Positions 18,027-27,381 of a stretch of DNA of 64,000 nt are shown here, piece after piece (the stretch's first letter is position 1; every line of letters starts with the position of its first letter). Made by a program: the position numbers and the translations under genes. The notes beneath the pieces were generated by a model. The model saw only the letters and a program-made list of their open reading frames with translations, was not told where the DNA came from and searched no databases. This stretch comes from Mobilitalea sibirica (GTDB lineage Bacteria; Bacillota; Clostridia; Lachnospirales; Lachnospiraceae). The stretch covers positions 1 to 64,000 of the forward strand of contig NZ_JAEAGR010000004.1 of the NCBI RefSeq assembly GCF_015999265.1. The letters run 5' to 3'.

Positions 18027-18179
18027 TTAAATACGCTGTATGAAATTGTTAGCATTAACCAAAGTACCGTCAAACTCATTGGGAGAACGTCCGGTAAAAT
18101 AACTTACACATAAAACAACTGCTACTGCAGCAATAATAAGAAAGGTAGCAATCAACAATAACCTCTTTTTATTTATCAT
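18027..18179 (-). CDS. 50-residue membrane micro-protein upstream of spoVAC
   Basis: An ATG at 18177-18179 with a perfect GGAGG at eight bases upstream opens a 50-codon frame that ends 18 bases before spoVAC. The protein starts MINKKRLLLIA, has one strongly hydrophobic helix (residues 7-29) and a polar tail (FTGRSPNEFDGTLVNANNF). The ribosome site, tight spacing to spoVAC and signal-anchor layout support translation. I do not recognise the family. By position it would be made in the forespore with the SpoVA channel, and it may be a small channel subunit; that is inference. Confidence 0.65.
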   Translation of the reverse strand: MINKKRLLLIATFLIIAAVAVVLCVSYFTGRSPNEFDGTLVNANNFIQRI

Positions 18180-18329
18180 CCTTATAACCTCCAAATAAAA
18201 TCTTTATCCTACAGTTATCATAAAAAGCTTCTTACTCCTCGTGAATGAAATTACTCTCGATATTCACATATCAGTTTTATCATACTTATATTATGTCACA
18301 CTAATTTATTGTTAAAATAATATAAGTCA

Positions 18330-18360
18330 GAAAAAAGCATCAGTATTTTCTACTGATGCT
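18330..18360 (-). terminator. Terminator of the spoIIA-sigF operon
   Basis: AGCATCAGTA and TACTGATGCT form a perfect 10-pair stem with a 5-base loop, followed on the minus strand by six T. It lies 70 bases past the sigF stop and separates it from the spoVA group. Confidence 0.9.
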
Positions 18361-18431
18361 TATGATACACTATAAATATTGATATTATTATATGATTTAC
18401 AGACTTTACTATACTGGAAATTAATAGGTAA

Positions 18432-19148
18432 TTAGGCTCCAAGCCTTTCTCTCATAATCTTAAGTATTCTTTTTTCCATCCTGGAAACCTGAACCTGTGA
18501 AATTCCCAGTTCTTTTGCAATATCTGTCTGTGTTCTATCTTTAAAGTATCTAAGCTTGATTATCTCCTGTTCTTTTTCGTCTAATGAAGCAATGATTTCC
18601 CTTAATGCAAGCTTATCAATCAAATTTTCACTCTCATCCTTTGTTTCTGCTAATTTATCAATCAGATAGATAGGGCTTCCGTCCCCTTGGTAAATAGTTT
18701 TATAAAGTGATTCAACTTCGGCACCGGTTTCCAATGCCATAACGATTTCATCTCTTGCTATATTCAAATCTTCCTCTATTTCTTCAATCGTAGGTTCTCT
18801 TCCATATAAATTCCCGTATTTTTCTCTTACCGATCTTATTTTGGTTGCTGTTTCTTTCAAAGAACGGCTTACTTTTATCATACCGTCGTCTCTTAAAAAT
18901 CTTTTTATTTCTCCTGTTATCATAGGTACTGCATAGGTTGAAAATTTCACCTCATAGGAGGAATCAAATTTATCAATTGCCTTTATCAGACCAATACTGC
19001 CGATTTGAAACAAATCTTCCATTTCATGTCCCCTGTTGGCAAATCTACGGACAATGCTCCATACCAAGCCTACATTTTCAGAAACAACCCGATCTCTGGC
19101 TTCTTTATCGCCTTCCTTAGATAATTTGATCAGCTCAAGCGTATCCAC
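18432..19148 (-). CDS. sigF: RNA polymerase sigma factor F, forespore-specific
   Basis: A 238-residue sigma-70 family factor. Region 2 contains ENVGLVWSIVRRF, HEMEDLFQIGSIGLIKAIDKFD and FSTYAVPMITGEIKRFLRDDG; region 4 ends with DRTQTDIAKELGISQVQVSR. Position as third gene after spoIIAA and spoIIAB identifies it as sigma F, the first forespore sigma factor, rather than its close relative sigma G. It starts with GTG at 19146-19148 behind an AGAGAGG site; an out-of-frame ATG overlaps. It is followed by a strong terminator. Confidence 0.95.
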   Translation of the reverse strand: MDTLELIKLSKEGDKEARDRVVSENVGLVWSIVRRFANRGHEMEDLFQIGSIGLIKAIDKFDSSYEVKFSTYAVPMITGEIKRFLRDDGMIKVSRSLKETATKIRSVREKYGNLYGREPTIEEIEEDLNIARDEIVMALETGAEVESLYKTIYQGDGSPIYLIDKLAETKDESENLIDKLALREIIASLDEKEQEIIKLRYFKDRTQTDIAKELGISQVQVSRMEKRILKIMRERLGA

Positions 19149-19184
19149 ATTAAACCTCTCTCCCTTCTTCCATATACTTCGAGA

Positions 19185-19658
19185 TTACACAATTTTTTGT
19201 TTGGCTTCCTGCGCATACCCTTTTATTCTTTCTGCCTTCCCCACTTTCTTTTTCATCCTCACTATTGTTCCTCTTCCAACAACAGATTCAACCTCTAGTT
19301 CATCCATAAATGCTTCCATAAAAGAAAATCCCATACCGGACCGTTCCAGTTCCGGCCTTGTGGTATATAACGGTTCCATTGCCTTACTAATGTTCTCTAT
19401 ACCAACTCCGTCATCTTCTATCTCTACGGTTAGCTCATTGCCTCTTATGGAGCATTTCATACGTATTGTTCCAACACAATTTCCATATCCATGAATGATT
19501 GAATTCGTTACGGCCTCGGAAACAGCCGTTTTTATATCTGCCAATTCCTCTATCGTCGGATCAAGCCCGGCAGCAAAAGCTGCAACAACAGTACGTGCAA
19601 AACTTTCATTTTGAGATCTACTTTCAAACTCCAATAACATTTCGTTCGTATCGTTCAT
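19185..19658 (-). CDS. spoIIAB: Anti-sigma F factor, serine kinase
   Basis: A 157-residue GHKL-fold kinase that binds and inhibits sigma F and phosphorylates SpoIIAA. The ATP-binding motifs are visible: N box [14 protein letters not shown]1 box DDGVGIE and G2 box [10 protein letters not shown]. The C-terminus is about ten residues longer than in Bacillus (146). It lies 51 bases after spoIIAA and 36 before sigF. Confidence 0.95.
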   Translation of the reverse strand: MNDTNEMLLEFESRSQNESFARTVVAAFAAGLDPTIEELADIKTAVSEAVTNSIIHGYGNCVGTIRMKCSIRGNELTVEIEDDGVGIENISKAMEPLYTTRPELERSGMGFSFMEAFMDELEVESVVGRGTIVRMKKKVGKAERIKGYAQEAKQKIV

Positions 19659-19709
19659 AATGTTTTCTTATCCCCTTTCCTCTTCATAAATCGGTATAAC
19701 CGATTACTT

Positions 19710-20102
19710 CTAAACATTTTGAAGTCTGTTTAATGCGGCTTCTACTGTATCATACTTATCAATGATTTTATATAGACCCGATAGCCGGAATACTCTGTCG
19801 ACGGTTGAATTAACACTTGCTACAGCTGTTTTTCCTCCGATAAATATTACTTTTTTATATCTACCCATGATTACGCCTATTCCGGCACTATCCATGAACC
19901 CTGCACCGGAAAAATCGAAAATAATATGTTTTATATGATTTCGCTCTATCAGCTTATCTGCTTTTTCCCGTATACGAATCGCATTATGATGATCCAAATC
20001 TTCCATTAATCGGATCACAAGGCATCTTTGATATATGTCATATATGGTACCCTCCTCTCTAGCCTTTTGGCGATTACTACCTTGCTTTTTCAAGTCGTGC
20101 AT
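19710..20102 (-). CDS. spoIIAA: Anti-sigma F factor antagonist
   Basis: A 130-residue STAS-domain protein that frees sigma F when dephosphorylated. The phosphorylation site lies in GFMDSAGIGVIMGRYK; Ser72 corresponds to Ser58 of B. subtilis, while the second Ser of the usual DSSG is Ala. The N-terminus has about 20 extra charged residues before the STAS fold compared with the usual 116-residue protein. An AAGGAGGG site lies about 11 bases before the ATG, a little far; a later start near the STAS fold is possible but lacks a ribosome site. First gene of the operon. Confidence 0.93.
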   Translation of the reverse strand: MHDLKKQGSNRQKAREEGTIYDIYQRCLVIRLMEDLDHHNAIRIREKADKLIERNHIKHIIFDFSGAGFMDSAGIGVIMGRYKKVIFIGGKTAVASVNSTVDRVFRLSGLYKIIDKYDTVEAALNRLQNV

Positions 20103-20167
20103 GTGATGGTCTCCCTCCTTACATAAGAATTTTACTGCAAATTAATTGTTAGCTTATATTGCATATG

Positions 20168-20225
20168 AAAAAAAAGACCTTTAATGGGATGATTTAAATC
20201 ATCCTGCATGAAATGTCTTTTTCTT
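20168..20225 (-). terminator. Terminator of the zinc-ribbon/TPR gene
   Basis: A perfect 18-base palindrome GGATGATTTAAATCATCC (20187-20204) is flanked by AAAGAC and GTCTTT arms, with T-runs on both sides. It lies between the TPR gene (ending at 20264) and spoIIAA; the palindrome could in addition be an operator for spoIIAA. Confidence 0.75.
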
Positions 20226-20263
20226 CATATCTTTATCATTTGAAATTTATAGTTTTTATCCGG

Positions 20264-21667
20264 TTATGGTTGTACGTCCTCTAAAAAGTCTTTTGCATTT
20301 TTATATCGATTGGAATCAGGAAAATCCTTTACTACAATGTCATAGTAGATCGCCGCATTTTCATAATCTTCAAGTCGATGATAAGCTCTTGCGGTAAAAT
20401 AAATTGCGTCTACATGGGCTGGATTTAAGGTTACTGATTTATTTAATTCTACGATAGCCTCCTCATATTTACGATCACCATATAAATCATGTCCGATATC
20501 ATAGTAGATATCAGCTACCGTCGGATATAGTTCATTTTTTAATCGATTTAGCAAACCTACAGCTGCCTCAGATTCATACTGCGCTTCGTCAATTGTAACC
20601 AGAGCATCTGCAATTGCAGTTAAATCTCTATCATCCTCCGGCTTGTTTAATTCATTCATATATAATTGAAACGCTTGAAACAACGGGTCATAAAGCTTCG
20701 GATTATCCTCAGGAATAACGAAACTTTCTATCTGATCTTTAAGTTGTTCATTTTCCTGTTCTAAATCTGCCAGTTCCTGCTGTAATGCAAGAATGGTTTC
20801 TTCCTGTTCCTGCTGCCTCTCAATCCCTGCACTAAAATCAATATAATCCTCATTCTCTGCTGTCGTCTGATTTTTTTTAATGGTAGGTATCATAAGGAAA
20901 GCCATCAATGCGATACCAAGAACAACACCTATCACTAAATTAACAAATGCCATAATATTGGGCTTGTCCTCTCTATAGGTTGAAACAGGCATAATTGTAT
21001 TCGTTAGGCTTGTTGTGCCATCGCTGTTTCCCTCATTATCCTTAGATAAAGGATTAATCGGTTCCAACTCTCTCATATAACGTAAAGTCGTAGTATTCGA
21101 AACATCGATTTTACCGGCTTTAATCAAGTATTTCTTTGCTCTTTCTGTGTCACCATTCTTCATATACAGTAAAGCCAGCAGATGATACGCTCTTATAAAA
21201 TGTGGATTTAAGGCCGTTACCTTCTTTAGCTGTATAATTGCAAGATCGTCACTCCCCTGTTTCGCAAAGGATAATGCATTGTTATATCTCTTAATAGCCT
21301 GATTAAAATTATCCAATTTGGTGGGATTTGATTGAACAGAATTAATGTAATCATCGGCATCATTGTCCTCCGGCTTAAAGTGCTTACTGATTACCCATTC
21401 GCTCAAAGCAGCTACTGTTTCACCCATTTCAAAATAGATAAGTCCCAATAAATTTCTGGCATTTATATTCGTTTTATTCAGTTCAAGGCTATTCTTTAAA
21501 GCAATAATTGCTCCTGATAAATCCCTGACTCTGGCTCTTGATAATCCGTTATTATAATATAAATTGGAAGCCCTAAGTATCTTTTTATATAATGTTAAGT
21601 CTTCACCGCAACGTTCACAGCGCTTCCTTTTCTCTGACATATTACTTCCACAATTCGGGCAAATCAT
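20264..21667 (-). CDS. Zinc-ribbon and TPR-repeat membrane protein
   Basis: A 467-residue protein. The N-terminal zinc ribbon has CPNC and CERC (Cys 3, 6, 17, 20). TPR-like helices follow (about 30-200), then a membrane helix (about 239-259), a Glu/Gln-rich coiled coil (about 285-315) and a second TPR block (about 370-460), which should lie outside the cell. This architecture is common in Lachnospiraceae but has no assigned role that I know; a scaffold linking cytosol and envelope is a reasonable guess. It follows a 46-residue ORF by 32 bases and forms an operon with it. Confidence 0.75.
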   Translation of the reverse strand: MICPNCGSNMSEKRKRCERCGEDLTLYKKILRASNLYYNNGLSRARVRDLSGAIIALKNSLELNKTNINARNLLGLIYFEMGETVAALSEWVISKHFKPEDNDADDYINSVQSNPTKLDNFNQAIKRYNNALSFAKQGSDDLAIIQLKKVTALNPHFIRAYHLLALLYMKNGDTERAKKYLIKAGKIDVSNTTTLRYMRELEPINPLSKDNEGNSDGTTSLTNTIMPVSTYREDKPNIMAFVNLVIGVVLGIALMAFLMIPTIKKNQTTAENEDYIDFSAGIERQQEQEETILALQQELADLEQENEQLKDQIESFVIPEDNPKLYDPLFQAFQLYMNELNKPEDDRDLTAIADALVTIDEAQYESEAAVGLLNRLKNELYPTVADIYYDIGHDLYGDRKYEEAIVELNKSVTLNPAHVDAIYFTARAYHRLEDYENAAIYYDIVVKDFPDSNRYKNAKDFLEDVQP

Positions 21668-21699
21668 ATCATCCCCACCTAACTGTTTTAATCTGATGC

Positions 21700-21840
21700 T
21701 TAATTCTCTTTATTCCCCTTTAGTAGTTCTTTTAAAATATCAGTTATATCGGTCAAGTCATTATTATATATGACATCTTCTGCTTGTTCGATTTCTAAGC
21801 TTGGTTGGAATTTCTCAATCTCTTCATCAAAATTGATCAT
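21700..21840 (-). CDS. 46-residue acidic small protein upstream of the TPR gene
   Basis: An ATG at 21838-21840 with AGGAG eight bases upstream opens a 46-codon frame: MINFDEEIEKFQPSLEIEQA followed by an acidic helix (DLTDITDILKELLKGNKEN). The composition is that of a soluble helical protein, and similar MINFDEELxxFxPSLEVE openings are familiar to me from Lachnospiraceae small proteins, which supports it being real. It is 32 bases before the TPR gene, so translational coupling is likely. Function unknown. Upstream, the 390-base gap to the PrsA gene holds only divergent promoters and a small AGGAGG-rich hairpin near 21880-21905. Confidence 0.7.
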   Translation of the reverse strand: MINFDEEIEKFQPSLEIEQAEDVIYNNDLTDITDILKELLKGNKEN

Positions 21841-22159
21841 ATTCTTTTCTCCTATTCTTATTTTAGAGGTTATCCTCCCTATCTATTTAGGAGCATTTTC
21901 CTCCTAATCAATAAATTAACAAAATCTACATTCACTTATCATCATAACCATAAAACCAATAAAAATCAAGTATCTATCCACTAAAATATGTTGTAAAGTG
22001 ATACATTTATTATAACTTAATTACCATATTTTATCAATTGCTACTTAACCTTTACATTCGACACATATTTCAGCAAAATAATATTCGTTAAATCTTATTT
22101 TTCGGCAGTATTATACTTATAAATAATGTTTCTTTTAACATCTGCTTTCGTTTTTTAAC

Positions 22160-22187
22160 TTGACTATCATAATCAATACGGTACAAT
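22160..22187 (+). promoter_or_regulatory. Promoter of the PrsA-like gene
   Basis: TTGACT (22160-22165) and TACAAT (22182-22187) with 16-base spacing, 43 bases before the start codon. Confidence 0.65.
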
Positions 22188-22230
22188 AAAAGTACTTATA
22201 GATAGATTCATAATTTTCGGAGGCACTATT

Positions 22231-23259
22231 ATGAAGATAAAACACCTAGTAAATAAGATACAAATAATTTCACTGATTTTAATGCTATCTTTGTTCGGAG
22301 GCTGCAGCAAAGGAGAGAATGAAATTATTATTTCTTTAGATAATATTAATCTCACCCTGGATGATTTCAGATATGATATTTATCTTATTGAAACAGAAGG
22401 TAATTCCTATGACGAATATTATCGTAATCAGATGGACATTAGTTACTGGGATTACCAATATAATGGTGTCACCATGCGAGAAACAGCGAAAAACTCCATT
22501 ATAACCCGGGTGGTTATGTATGAGATCTTAGCCGATCAGGCGAAGAAAGCCGGTATTATCTTAACTAATCAGGAAAAAAATGATGATGAAAAAGCAGTCA
22601 ATGATTTACTTAATTCTTTATCTGAGACAGAGCGAAATAGTACCGGTTTAAATAAGGATATCTTAACGAAAACTTTTCACAAATTATCTCTCGGTGATAA
22701 ATATTATATGGAGTTGTCCAAACGCTTTGTCATCGATGAAACTTCTATTCGAAATAGTATTTCTATTGATGAATATCGAGAATATATAACAGAATGTATT
22801 TATACTGCTACCGTTTCCTCTAAAAACAAGGAGATAAAACCACTTGATGAGGCTAAGCAAAAAAAAGCCTATGAAAGGATTTCGACAGCGTTAAAACAAA
22901 TTCATAGCGGAACTGATTTTCAGACTATAATCAAGCAGGATGACACTATATCTTACTATACCCGTAGTTTTATATATCGTGACAGTACACCGGAACAGAT
23001 CTATCGTGATAAAGCTATTCTACTTAGTAACGGTGAATACAGCGATATCGTGACAACAGAATTTGGTCATTATATCATTCATATGGTGAACAACAACTCC
23101 TCTGCCCGTTACGAAGAAGCGGTAAAAGAAGCGGTGAAAGCCGAGGAAAACAGACAGTTTGAGATGATTTATAATCAAATAAAAGCAGAATATAGTATTG
23201 TTTTAAATGACGAATATTGGGATTCAATTGTAATTGGAGATAAAATAGACAATGAATAA
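22231..23259 (+). CDS. PrsA-like parvulin-type foldase lipoprotein
   Basis: A 342-residue exported lipoprotein; the lipobox LFGGC places the lipidated Cys at residue 25. The middle is a SurA/PrsA N-terminal-like helical region (about 35-180), and residues 190-300 resemble a PpiC rotamase: LKQIHSGTDFQTIIKQD, then LSNGEYSDIVTTEFGHYIIHMV. The usual catalytic sequence is degenerate, so it may be a chaperone more than an isomerase. It would act on exported proteins at the outer face of the membrane. Good GGAGG ribosome site. Monocistronic. Confidence 0.82.
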   Translation: MKIKHLVNKIQIISLILMLSLFGGCSKGENEIIISLDNINLTLDDFRYDIYLIETEGNSYDEYYRNQMDISYWDYQYNGVTMRETAKNSIITRVVMYEILADQAKKAGIILTNQEKNDDEKAVNDLLNSLSETERNSTGLNKDILTKTFHKLSLGDKYYMELSKRFVIDETSIRNSISIDEYREYITECIYTATVSSKNKEIKPLDEAKQKKAYERISTALKQIHSGTDFQTIIKQDDTISYYTRSFIYRDSTPEQIYRDKAILLSNGEYSDIVTTEFGHYIIHMVNNNSSARYEEAVKEAVKAEENRQFEMIYNQIKAEYSIVLNDEYWDSIVIGDKIDNE

Positions 23260-23450
23260 ATCACATCTTAGCATAAAATTCACATGGATAGTCTAAAATT
23301 GCCTCACATATAATATAATGAAGAGCAGCTTACTATTCAAAGAAATCTTATATTTTGTCGACTAGTCTTCCTTAGTACTTTATTTGACGCAAATTTCTAT
23401 TTATGAAATAATGTAAGTATTACAATACATTTTTAGTTAGGGGCAACGAT

Positions 23451-24332
23451 ATGATAAAATCAACATTAAAACTTATCGGCTTATTAGGAAGAAAAATTAG
23501 AGACGATCATGTGGCTGCATTTTCAGCTCAGGCGGCTTTCTTTATCATTATTTCTTTTTTTCCTTTTATTATGTTGCTACTGAGTATCGTAAGGTACTTT
23601 CCTTTCGAAGAAAGCACTATGCTAAAGGTTTTTACACAGGTATTTCCAACAGCAATTAACTCTCTTATTGTATCGGTAATTTCAGAGATATATGATACAA
23701 CTTCGTCAGGAACATTAATTTCTGTCACTGCTATCACAGCCCTATGGTCTGCCGGTAAAGGTTTTTTAGCTATTCTAAAGGGTCTAAATTCCGTATATGA
23801 GATTAAAGAAACCAGAAAATATATTTTACTTAGAATATCCTCTGCAGTCTATACTTTGGTTTTTGCTGTTATGTTGATTGCCAGTATGGTACTCTTTGTC
23901 TTTGGTAACCGTTTGTATCTTTGGATTGAGCAAAAGTTTCCAGTATTAAGGGATTTAGCGTTGCTAATTATCAGCCTTAGAACAATCGTAGGTTTGGTCA
24001 CTCTATTGATTTTTTTCCTAATCATCTATATTGCTATTCCCAATAGGAAAACTAAATTTATGAATGAACTACCTGGGGCCATGGTCTGTGCTGCAGGATG
24101 GATGGGCTTTTCTTATGCATATTCCTTCTATATCGATAATTTTGCAAATTATGCATCTATGTACGGAAGCCTAACGGCTATTGTACTTTTTATGCTCTGG
24201 ATGTATTTTTGTATGTATATCCTCTTTATTGGGGCTGAAATAAATCTATTATTTGAAAACAAAGCGTTAATGCAAAAAATAAAACAACTATATAAAAAGC
24301 CTTCCGAAGCATCCATTATCCGTAGAGACTAA
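23451..24332 (+). CDS. YihY/virulence factor BrkB family membrane protein
   Basis: A 293-residue protein with six membrane helices. AAFSAQAAFFIIISFFPFIMLLL near the start, SAGKGFLAILKGLNSVY in the middle and YGSLTAIVLFMLWMYFCMYILFIGAEINLLFE near the end are the conserved YihY blocks. The family was once called ribonuclease BN in error; the true role is not settled. It is monocistronic and followed by a long hairpin element. Confidence 0.9.
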   Translation: MIKSTLKLIGLLGRKIRDDHVAAFSAQAAFFIIISFFPFIMLLLSIVRYFPFEESTMLKVFTQVFPTAINSLIVSVISEIYDTTSSGTLISVTAITALWSAGKGFLAILKGLNSVYEIKETRKYILLRISSAVYTLVFAVMLIASMVLFVFGNRLYLWIEQKFPVLRDLALLIISLRTIVGLVTLLIFFLIIYIAIPNRKTKFMNELPGAMVCAAGWMGFSYAYSFYIDNFANYASMYGSLTAIVLFMLWMYFCMYILFIGAEINLLFENKALMQKIKQLYKKPSEASIIRRD

Positions 24333-24349
24333 TCCTGTAAAATATAATC

Positions 24350-24539
24350 GGGGCTGTTAAAAAATAATTAAACAAGGAATATGATTTTACCGTAATGCAC
24401 TGTTTGACGGACATGTTGCTGATTTTGTATGCCAAGTACGAACAGAAGTGTTCGAACCAGGCATACAAAATCGAAAATATGTCCTTCAATCTATGTGTGA
24501 GGTAAATTATATTCCCATTGTTTATTTTACAACAGCCCT
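24350..24539. repeat. 190-bp imperfect inverted repeat, MITE-like or large hairpin
   Basis: The ends are GGGCTGTTAAAAAATAA and its near complement ending AACAGCCC. Pairing continues inwards through GGAATATGATTTTACC / GGTAAATTATATTCC, then GGACAT...GATTTTGTATGCC / GGCATACAAAATC...ATGTCC, and ends in a CGAAC/GTTCG apex. Almost the whole element folds back on itself. It carries no gene. It lies between convergent genes, so it might end both transcripts, but its length and defined ends are more like a miniature transposable element. Confidence 0.7.
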
Positions 24540-24607
24540 TAATCTTGTAATGTATATGAGTTTACACCCCTTAATCGAATTTAATTCATCTAATACATCC
24601 TATTCTA

Positions 24608-27163
24608 TCATTCATAGATAAAGCCCATCTCAGTACCTTCATAAAAATAGGTTAAGATCTCATCGTATTTTCTTCCTGCATCCGACAATGCCTTTACTCC
24701 GTTCTGGCTCATTCCTACTCCATGGCCATAACCGCCACCGGTAATCGTAACATTTTCAAGTCTGTTATCCTCTTGGGTTTTATCTATTATAAAAAATGCA
24801 CTGGGTAGCAGATTGAGATTATCTACCCCACTCTCATCCAAACGATAGACCGTATCATTAACAGGAGAAATCAGAGCTCTGATGTTATACTCCGTACGAA
24901 CCTTTATCGTGTTTTTCGTTCCGGTGATTAAAAGTTCATGAACAATACCACCGGTTTTTCTTGATAATACAGATATATCCACAATATCTCCTAAGGTATC
25001 CACCGGAAGACTCTCGAACACAGCATTACCTTCTTCTACGGAACCGCTTACTAAGGTCTGTATTAATCTGGGATTAGCATTATACCTAGCAGCAAGTTTT
25101 TTATCAATGGTGCTTTTAATATCTTCCACATCTATGGTTACATGCCATCGATACCAGTTAAACCCACTGTCAAAGGTAGTAAAGTTCTTATCTGCAATAA
25201 AGCTTCTGAAGTTATCTTCTTTGGATAAATCCTGATATATTTTTTCTTCCTCTGCCAGGGATATCACCCCTTCACTGTCCTCTTCCACCGCCATTAATCT
25301 TCCACGTAAATAAGGAGTTTCTACACCATCTGCCCATACATATTCGATACCGGTAGTGTGACCGCAGGAGGTTGAAAAATAATACGCTGTGATAATATCC
25401 CCCTTATATTCAATTACCTTTCCATAGGTATCTTTCACGGCTAAGATAGAATCTTCATTTTCAGCTATATTATTATATACTTGAAAATCAACACTATCAT
25501 CTGCATGAGCACCATAACTGCTTAAGCTATTGGCCAGCAGATGTTTATACGCATAGCTTCTGGCGCACACGGCCTGAACCTTTAATGGCTCCAGCCCATA
25601 ATAAGTAGGCATCTCACTGGGAACAACCGCATACAGATATTCCTCAAGCGGTAATTCATTGACGACTAATAAGCCGTTATCCCCTTTGGCAATCTCAATT
25701 CTACCCCGATATTTTGGTATCCCAGAAGACCGTTCGATGGACAGTATCTGAATTTTTCCGCTCTCTAAAGTCGGCTCTATCATAATTCTTCCATCCGCCA
25801 ACAACTCATTATCCGGTTCAATTTTTACTGTTTCTCCAGCCTCATATATCTTTTCTTCTTCATTGTTGCTAACTTGAAATTCCGTATTTGATGTAAATTC
25901 CACGCTCTCATGATAGATATCGTTAAAACCGGTTGTATGTAGAAGTATCCTGATGTTTTCCGCCTTGATACTTTCTCTGATTAATGCTGCACTGATTTTT
26001 CCTCCTGAAACAACAAAATCAGTCGTTTCATAACCTACCAGTATGCTACTGGTCGGCTCCATGGAAAGCTCACCGTATAACTTATATATTCTAAAATGCT
26101 CATCCAGAGGAACCCTTCCGTAACCCTCCACTTCAATAAAGTCATCCTCTGTCATTAAAACCTTACCCTTTATAAGATCCGGTTTGACGCTAATTTGAAC
26201 AATCTTCTTATTTTCTATTGTGATATCTCCCACTGTCTTTTCAATATCGGTAGACAAACGGGATTTTGCTTCAAAACTTTTATCAAATCCATGAATGTAA
26301 GTTTCAACATTTTTATCTTTGCCTTGTTTAATCCATACATTATGTATTACATGTTTTTCCATAGAAACTGCACTGATATATACGATTTCCGGTCCACAAG
26401 TTAATACATGAATTCCTTTATCAATATATTCATTTAAATGATCCGATACCTGCTTTACCAGCAATTTATCCGAAACCCTAGGGGTTATACTGGCTTCTTG
26501 GTTAACAGAATTCTCATCATTTGTATTCATTTGATTCATCTGTGTAAAAAACACTTCATAATCCTTTGAATTCTGATAAAAATACAAGCCCAGGTCTGTT
26601 ACAATCCGATCCCTATTATCATCTGAAATGTCTCTACCGAGAACAAAAAGAAGCTCTTCTTCCACAAGCTTTTTTTCAGGAGCAGTTGCAAGGAGGATTG
26701 CCTGATATAATTCTAAGAATTCCGGAATTCGCATCTCCTCCTCTGCTTGCATAAAATCAAAGGATAAGCCGGTATAGATGTTTTGATAGGAGGGATTTTT
26801 CATAATCAGTCCATCTACCAACGCCTTACATGCCCCGTAAGTCAAAGCCTCCTTCGGTGTAATAGTTATATTACCCTCAATGAGGCCCATCTTCCATACT
26901 GCATTCACATAGGTATCATACCAGCCGGACATATGCTTATCCGCATAAGAGATTCCAAGGGATAAGGTTTCTCTGTCTGACCTATCATATTCTAGATAAC
27001 TGAGCAAACGATACGCCTCTGCCCGGGATATGACATTCTCCTTTACAACAATGTCTTCCACATCCTGTTCACTTTTTAACCTGCGAAAAACATTGGCCGT
27101 AAATACCAGTATGATGATTGCAATACAAACTCCGATTAATATAAGCTTTCTTTTTATACTCAT
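24608..27163 (-). CDS. Large SpoIID/LytB domain protein
   Basis: An 851-residue protein with one N-terminal membrane helix (about 6-24). The C-terminal SpoIID domain (about 465-850) holds NELPLEEYLYAVVPSEMP, where Glu517 matches the catalytic Glu of the lytic transglycosylase, QAVCARSYAYKHL, AYYFSTSCGHTTG and GGGYGHGVGMSQNG. SpoIID trims glycan strands during engulfment, but the usual protein has about 340 residues. Here about 430 residues precede the domain, the first part (about 40-115) resembling helical SLH-like segments, so this is probably a vegetative or spore-related relative rather than SpoIID itself. The ATG at 27161-27163 follows AGGAG; an in-frame GTG at 27169 overlaps that site. 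Confidence 0.88.
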   Translation of the reverse strand: MSIKRKLILIGVCIAIIILVFTANVFRRLKSEQDVEDIVVKENVISRAEAYRLLSYLEYDRSDRETLSLGISYADKHMSGWYDTYVNAVWKMGLIEGNITITPKEALTYGACKALVDGLIMKNPSYQNIYTGLSFDFMQAEEEMRIPEFLELYQAILLATAPEKKLVEEELLFVLGRDISDDNRDRIVTDLGLYFYQNSKDYEVFFTQMNQMNTNDENSVNQEASITPRVSDKLLVKQVSDHLNEYIDKGIHVLTCGPEIVYISAVSMEKHVIHNVWIKQGKDKNVETYIHGFDKSFEAKSRLSTDIEKTVGDITIENKKIVQISVKPDLIKGKVLMTEDDFIEVEGYGRVPLDEHFRIYKLYGELSMEPTSSILVGYETTDFVVSGGKISAALIRESIKAENIRILLHTTGFNDIYHESVEFTSNTEFQVSNNEEEKIYEAGETVKIEPDNELLADGRIMIEPTLESGKIQILSIERSSGIPKYRGRIEIAKGDNGLLVVNELPLEEYLYAVVPSEMPTYYGLEPLKVQAVCARSYAYKHLLANSLSSYGAHADDSVDFQVYNNIAENEDSILAVKDTYGKVIEYKGDIITAYYFSTSCGHTTGIEYVWADGVETPYLRGRLMAVEEDSEGVISLAEEEKIYQDLSKEDNFRSFIADKNFTTFDSGFNWYRWHVTIDVEDIKSTIDKKLAARYNANPRLIQTLVSGSVEEGNAVFESLPVDTLGDIVDISVLSRKTGGIVHELLITGTKNTIKVRTEYNIRALISPVNDTVYRLDESGVDNLNLLPSAFFIIDKTQEDNRLENVTITGGGYGHGVGMSQNGVKALSDAGRKYDEILTYFYEGTEMGFIYE

Positions 27164-27381
27164 AGTCACTCCTACTCTGGGAACCCAAAAGTTCCCTTAG
27201 CAAGCGCCCTTCTAACATCAAATGGCTACATAATACGTGTTATATTTGATTTCTGTCCTAAAGCTTTCATGACAAGCCGGCAAAATTACCTTACTGTAGA
27301 CTCTTCCATTGAAAGCAATGATGTATCGATGCAATTAGCTATGTATTATGTGGTTTTTATGCGTTATCAGGTACTAGCTTG

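Noticed and set aside
18180-18329. Sigma G promoter before the spoVA micro-ORF
   Set aside because: A TGAATA element is present but no CATNNTA box at the right distance, so I did not annotate it.
20103-20167. Sigma H promoter before spoIIAA
   Set aside because: Expected from Bacillus, but no good AGGA-N-GAAT pair is found at proper spacing.
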